From positions 51,173,321 through 51,237,320 of the forward strand of contig JALGPY010000002.1 of NCBI GenBank assembly GCA_023055425.1: DNA of 64,000 bases, read 5' to 3'. This document shows positions 59,351 to 64,000 of this stretch, one piece after another. The stretch is from Linanthus parryae (Eukaryota; Streptophyta; Magnoliopsida; Ericales; Polemoniaceae). The notes under the pieces are model-generated. The model did no database searches. It saw only the letters and a program-made list of their open reading frames with translations, and was not told the origin of the DNA. The translations under genes and the position numbers were made by a program. How positions within the stretch are numbered: position 1 is the stretch's first letter; every line of letters starts with the position of its first letter.

Positions 59351-59900
59351 CCACGTGATCGAGTACACTCGATGATGACATCGATTATATAAGGTATGGG
59401 ATTGTAATATCATGTCCCACATCGAGATATTGTGGATTAGATGTTTGATATATAGTAAATATCGCAGGTTATTACTAGCACATTCAAGACTTAAGCATTT
59501 TTATCTGGTGATACGGATAAAGAAGTTGCTGCGATAATTATCCGCTTAGGTTGTTACAAATGATATTAAGAGTCAAACATGTTCTCATAAGGGCTCTGTG
59601 ACGGTTCGTCCTGGCAAGGGAATACTTGGCTATACACACTCAATGAGGGCATCGATCCGTAAGGGCTCTGTGACGATTCACCCCAGCCAAAGGAATACAT
59701 AGCTAGACATACTCAATGAGGACATCGAGTATACAAGGCAGGGGATTGCAATATCCCTTCCCACATCGAGATATCGTGGATTAGATGTCTGGTGTATAGT
59801 ACATCTTGTGGATTATTACGAGCACCTTCAGGCTTAAGCACTTTTATCCGGTGATCTGGATAAAGAAATTGTAATCTGCATGGAAGCATGAAATACCCAG
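59351..59900. repeat. Nested tandem duplications of LTR-like sequence
   Basis: Two diverged copies of about 165 bp share GTCCCACATCGAGATAT, GTGGATTAGATGT, TTAAGCA(C/T)TTTTATC and GGTGAT..GGATAAAGAA, at about 59370-59535 and 59715-59872. Between them a 72-bp unit starting AAGGGCTCTGTGACG occurs twice (59589 and 59661). CCCACATCGA is a common motif of plant LTRs, so this is probably a rearranged LTR. Confidence 0.65.
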
Positions 59901-60763
59901 GAGCTACCAACTCACTACCAACAAGATTTGGCATTAGCTGAGATGAGTACTCCTCTAGCAACAAAAGCAGATGACTCGGAATCTACATTACTGGAAAAAC
60001 TATTAAAATCCCTTTAGGGGGGATCTGCAAAGAAGTTTAAGCCATGCTCGCCGACATAAAGCTTGCAATCAGGTTGCAACTTGAAATCTGGTCTTAAAAT
60101 ATATAATGAACAAGAGAAGAAATGGAGACTCACACGTAGGGGCGGATCTATGTTAGACCTAAGGTGGGCATATGACCCCCCAGAATTTGTAACCTCTACT
60201 ACCATTTTACTACTATTTGAAATAAATTTTCACATAGGCCTCACCTCAAAGTAAAAAAAAAAAAAGAAAAAACAAAAAGAAAAAAACCCTAATTATTTGT
60301 TGAAATGTCCCAAATATTCACGTTAGTCACACGAGCTTTCCATATCCAAACTTCTTCCTGAAGAGGGAGTACTATTACTCGAGAGCCGACAAGACGTGAT
60401 ATTTTAGCACGTCCCACGGAGATCAATACTGCAGCTGATATTTCTTTTTTTTTTTTTTTTTTGCAAAGAATGGGTTACAGAATTTAAATTTCGGAGAGTG
60501 GGCTTATGTAACCCCACCATAGTCTTGGGCTTGTAATCTAATTCAGACTGGTTTGTGTGGGCTGCAGGCCTAGTGATGGAAAATTCACTTCTTCTAAAAA
60601 AAAGGGCTCCGTCCATTAGCGCATGGAAGAGAATCTTTAGATTTTTTTTTTTAATTTTGGACAAAAAAAAAAGAAGAATTGTTTTCAATGACCTTACATT
60701 GCCTCCTCCCTTAGCTTGTTTAGAAATATCTTCTAGCCAAGTCCTCTACAACGGGCAAGACAG
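59901..60763. other. Intergenic DNA with a dispersed repeat and poly-A/T runs
   Basis: GGGGCGGATCTA with GTGGGC at about 60142-60170 belongs to the same repeat type as in LAX3 intron 7. A-rich and T-rich runs lie at 60255-60290, 60445-60462 and 60640-60675. No gene is seen. Confidence 0.45.
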
Positions 60764-60770
60764 TATAAAA
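60764..60770 (+). promoter_or_regulatory. Candidate TATA box of the RALF-like gene
   Basis: TATAAAA lies about 310 bp before the chosen ATG. This would give a leader of nearly 280 bp with several upstream ATGs, so the assignment is tentative. Confidence 0.35.
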
Positions 60771-61078
60771 ACTTATCGTGAATGCACGTCTGATGATACG
60801 TGTAATGTAACACCAGCTAGACTGGTGTACCAGGCAAATATTAAAGCTCTATCAACACCAACCAAACATTACGAAAACATAACCAAATGCTATGTTAAGA
60901 AAGCTGAATTTCTGGAGTTGCTCTCAGCCCCTAGTTGAAAGCTCTTGGAGTCCCGTTCGATTTAGAAGCTAAGACTACATCTCTCCCTTTAGATTGCCTC
61001 AAAATAAGGAGATCATGCACGAAACATTTTCTTCGATTAGGTGCAACAAAGAGGAGTTTTCAAGAACTGAGCTTTGTC

Positions 61079-61282
61079 ATGGCTGTTTCGAAAGCAACTA
61101 TCGTTCTTCTGTTCACTGCCTTGCTTTTGTTCTCCCATACGTCCCCAGATGTGACTGCAACGTCCATAGGTTACGGGTCTATGGATCACGACAATAGAGG
61201 AGGAAAAGCGACGCCGGATGTTCCCGCCAACAATTACACCCGCGGATGTGACCAAGCCGAGAGATGCCGTGGAGGCGGTTGA
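61079..61282 (+). CDS. RALF-like secreted peptide lacking the first cysteine pair
   Basis: This single-exon ORF encodes 67 aa. It starts with a clear signal peptide (MAVSKATIVLLFTALLLFSH), which is why this ATG is chosen over an in-frame one at 60935. The mature part has the RALF features IGYGSM near its start and ANNYTRGCDQAERCRGGG at its end. RALF peptides are extracellular signals sensed by CrRLK1L receptor kinases such as FERONIA, and raise apoplastic pH. The normal family has four cysteines in two disulfides. Here only the last pair (C57, C63) remains, and where the first pair should be the sequence is GGKATPDVPANN. There is no upstream dibasic cleavage motif, as in short RALFs. It may be an unusual active member or a decaying copy. 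Confidence 0.8.
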   Translation: MAVSKATIVLLFTALLLFSHTSPDVTATSIGYGSMDHDNRGGKATPDVPANNYTRGCDQAERCRGGG

Positions 61283-61715
61283 GGGGAAATATTGAGAATA
61301 AATAGATGAATTCAAGAATGATTTGATTGTGACACTCTTTTGCAAGCAGCTGACTATAACCAAATTTGTAATATTTTTTTTGAGGTGAACCAAATTTGTA
61401 AAATTTTATAATTCTTTTTGTGGGGTAAACTTTTTCATGTTCTGGTATATGTGAAAGAGATCTTGTTATATTTATTATGATTGATTGCATTTTATCCCAC
61501 CTTGTTAGTCGTTTGTGGGGAACACCTCCATGTGGTCTCAAATGTTGTTAACATTTCCCATATGATTTCGTCTATCGGCGCCTGAGGTCTCACGGAATTC
61601 AAGGTGTTAGTCCATTTTGACATAAGTTAACGATGTTAGTCCATTTTGATTTAAGTGTCGCAATTTTACAAACTACAGATACGATAAGTGATAAGATCAG
61701 TACTGCATGTAGTGA
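61283..61715. other. 3' flank of the RALF-like gene, nothing else recognised
   Basis: The phrase ACCAAATTTGTAA(A/T)ATTTT occurs twice near 61358-61410. The phrase ACGATGTTAGTCCATTTTGA has a near-duplicate just before it at about 61600-61650. There is no gene. Confidence 0.45.
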
Positions 61716-63790
61716 AGTGTCAGCGAGACGAAACTGCAAGGGGACTTTCTGTCAGAAGTTCTTTATTTAAAAAGAAAACCGAGGAACTTAAATGGATATG
61801 GAAAATTAAAACTTCTCCTAAACTTTATCTCGAGGATTGTGTGTGATTGTCTTCCTTTAGGCCTCGTTTGGGTAGCGGATAAGATTCTTCGGATATGGCT
61901 TATGTTGGGATACGAGGTAGGATTTGTATGCTGTCGGATAAGGCCTGATATGATATGATAACTTTCTGTGTTTGGGTGTTCTAGGATATGAGGCAGGATA
62001 AGAACCAGGATATGAATTACCATGTTTGGGTGGTGGATGATAAGAAGCATGATATGTTCCAAATGATTATAAAACCCTCACTGCGGTGATTTTGTATAAA
62101 ACTACTTGAATTGTAAATTGATGTCTGAATTGTATGAAATGTTTGTAAATAACAATATCTTGGCAAATAATGCTCTTTTTTGCTTGAAAAAGGTTATGTA
62201 AATGATTGTTGTCATATAATCAAGTAACTTAATATAATTGATATTTTACCTCGCTGCCGACACCGACATTTAAATAAGAAGCGACAATAATATTACAACG
62301 TGTTTGAAATTAGAGTGTTGAAATTGTCGTTACGAAATACTTAGATTTAATGTGAATACATCATTACGCCTTGATTAGAATTTATTATTACGAAATACTT
62401 AGATTTATTATTATTCTTATTATTAGTATTATTATTGAAAAGAAAGTGCTTCATGATGAAAAGAAAAGACCTCGAACACTCCACTGACCTCAAACACTCC
62501 ACTGGCCAAGGAGTCACAAAATCTTCATGTTTCAGTATACCTCCCGTCTAAAAAAAAAATAATTTGCACTCATACTCCATACCCTGCTCCAAACTTACAC
62601 TTTTATGTTTTTTTTTAAACACTTATGTTTCAGTATGTTAAAATGAGACATAAAGTTTCAGTATGTTAAAATGAAACATAAAAAAAGAATAAAATTGAAA
62701 ATACATGTTAAACACACAATTTCAAATAAACATTCATACAATTAAAGCATCCATCGAGAAAAAAAATATATCCATAAAGTTCCAAATAAAACAAAATTTT
62801 AAATAAAACATCCACAAAATTCCAAATAAACATTCATACAATTCCAAATTAAACACAATTTTAAATAATCATACATACAATAATGGTTACACGAGGGACA
62901 TATTGAGTATTAAAAATAATGGTTGAGGGTATTTTGGTCATGAATGGAACCACTCTTATCCCCTCACCCCCTTTTCCGGGGGTGGTATACTAATCAAGGC
63001 AAAAAATGGGAGAAGGATAAGGGGAGGGTATGATTTCCCCTCCTTATCCGTTACTCAAACAAAGGATAAGATAAGAGAGGGGATATCATTATCCGCTACC
63101 CACACGAGGCCTTAGACACTAACTTAGGACCACACCATTATCCCTTTTGTACACATTGTCAGAATTCTAGGAAAATTGGTCTTCACTTTTTTGGGGACTG
63201 TCACTTCAGTTAACAGGTTCGGCAACATATTTTACCGATGGGTATATCGGACTTTTGGAACCGCACCACCACCAAAGAGTGGATTCTAAGCCAACTGAAG
63301 TTCAATTTACAATTTTCTTATTCTCATTCTTCTTGGCCAATCTTGTTTACTTTTACTCTTTGCGTTCATTGCAAAGCTGGATATAAAAAAAACCCGTTGA
63401 GAATGAGACTTTTCACATCCACAAAGTCGTCATTAATAATGCCCATAACTTAGGCTCGGAGTTTGCTCTTTTCCATGACAAGCCACTTCCGTTAGCTCGT
63501 CCGATCAAAAGTTTTAAGTGGACAATCCCCCCATAGGCACTATTAAGCTTAATACTGATGGAAGTGTCGACCCAGTCACTTACACTGATGGGAGTTGCGG
63601 TCTATTCCGGATAGTTATGATAAATCGTGAGGAGGTTATTCTGGTAAACAACATACAAGTAATATACTCCTTTCTGAGTTATCTGCTATACATGATAGTT
63701 TATCTATTTCTACACTTATGTGTGTTACCTCCCTCATTATTGAAACTCATGCTCAAAGAGCTTTATCATACATTTTGTCTACCTTAATTG
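61716..63790 (+). pseudogene. LINE remnant, split by a PIF/Harbinger-type MITE
   Basis: Blocks 61716-61859 and 63112-63790 form the zinc-binding tail and RNase H part of a LINE. The first reads KKTEELKWIWKIKTSPKLYL, as in the region before the zinc motif. The second contains FCTHCQNSRKIGLHFFGDC (the Cys-His motif), then NPPIGTIKLNTDGSVDPVTY, the RNase H start. Frameshifts are frequent. Confidence 0.75.
61860..63111. mobile_element. PIF/Harbinger-type MITE (1252 bp)
   Basis: Terminal inverted repeats read GGCCTCGTTTGGGTAGCGGA on the left and GGCCTCGTGTGGGTAGCGGA inward from the right. The flanks are TTA on both sides (61857-61859 and 63112-63114). The GGCC start and TTA target duplication match PIF/Harbinger elements. 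No transposase is encoded. It contains direct repeats (AGTATGTTAAAATGA, and ATTCCAAATAAACATTCATACA-like units) in its AT-rich interior. Confidence 0.88.
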
Positions 63791-64000
63791 TGTCTCCATA
63801 GCTCACTTCTGTTATAATCTTGTGGTATTCGAGCAAGAACAATGAAGAACAAACAAGAACGAGAAACACATAGTTTAATGTGGTTCACTAATGGAGCCCC
63901 CAAAGAATCCGCTAGCTACATTCATGACTAGAACCTAAACTTTATTGAGAGAGAACCCGATTACAATGCACACCGTGGCCACAACGACTATGGCGGCCAC
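63791..64000. repeat. Probable LTR fragment running off the window
   Basis: GAACGAGAAACACATAGTTTA, trimmed here to its core, with ATGTGGTTCACTAATGG and GCTAGCTACATTCATGAC matches in layout the fragment at 34725-34800 (ACGTGGTTCGC, CTAACTACGTCCACGG). This points to a shared LTR family. The rest lies beyond the window. Confidence 0.4.

Overview
This is nuclear DNA of a flowering plant, most likely a eudicot (order not resolved). The signs are spliced genes with GT-AG introns, plant-type LTR retrotransposons primed by initiator-Met tRNA, plant LINEs with a C-terminal RNase H domain, many MITEs, and long AT-rich intergenic DNA. No bacterial, organellar or viral genome organisation was seen.

Only three host protein genes are well supported. 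(1) 1560-2393, minus strand: a two-exon thaumatin-like (PR-5) gene. (2) 49352-52770, plus strand: an intact eight-exon auxin influx carrier, closest to LAX3 (489 aa). (3) 61079-61282, plus strand: a small secreted RALF-like peptide that lacks the first cysteine pair. A tRNA-Ile(AAT)-like gene carrying an internal 13-bp duplication lies at 48749-48834, with a second partial copy beside it.

The rest is mainly transposable elements. About 2.56-16.58 kb is a nested stack. A degenerate LINE was hit by a Mutator-like MITE (2842-3755, 10-bp target duplication) and by a Copia element now reduced to a solo LTR (5771-15706, target duplication ACTAC). A complete related Copia element then landed inside that solo LTR (6146-14657, target duplication TTGAT). 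The Copia has near-identical 1.43-kb LTRs and an unbroken 1316-aa Gag-Pol, so it is young and may be competent.

About 17.3-43.8 kb holds LINE remnants, LTR fragments, three long hairpins and a direct duplication of about 5 kb (21378-26916 and 36777-41512). It also holds a compact 1975-bp LTR element (29986-31960) whose whole interior is a single 493-aa ORF with no polymerase. About 43.8-49.2 kb is mostly unassigned and leads into LAX3. About 54.6-57.1 kb is a decayed minus-strand Copia. About 57-60 kb holds tandem and microsatellite repeats. About 61.7-63.8 kb is a LINE split by a PIF/Harbinger-type MITE, and a probable LTR fragment runs off the end of the window.

The host genes show no functional linkage. 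The most unusual items are the polymerase-free LTR element, the rearranged tRNA-Ile tandem, the long hairpins and the cysteine-poor RALF peptide. I saw no clearly novel multi-gene system.
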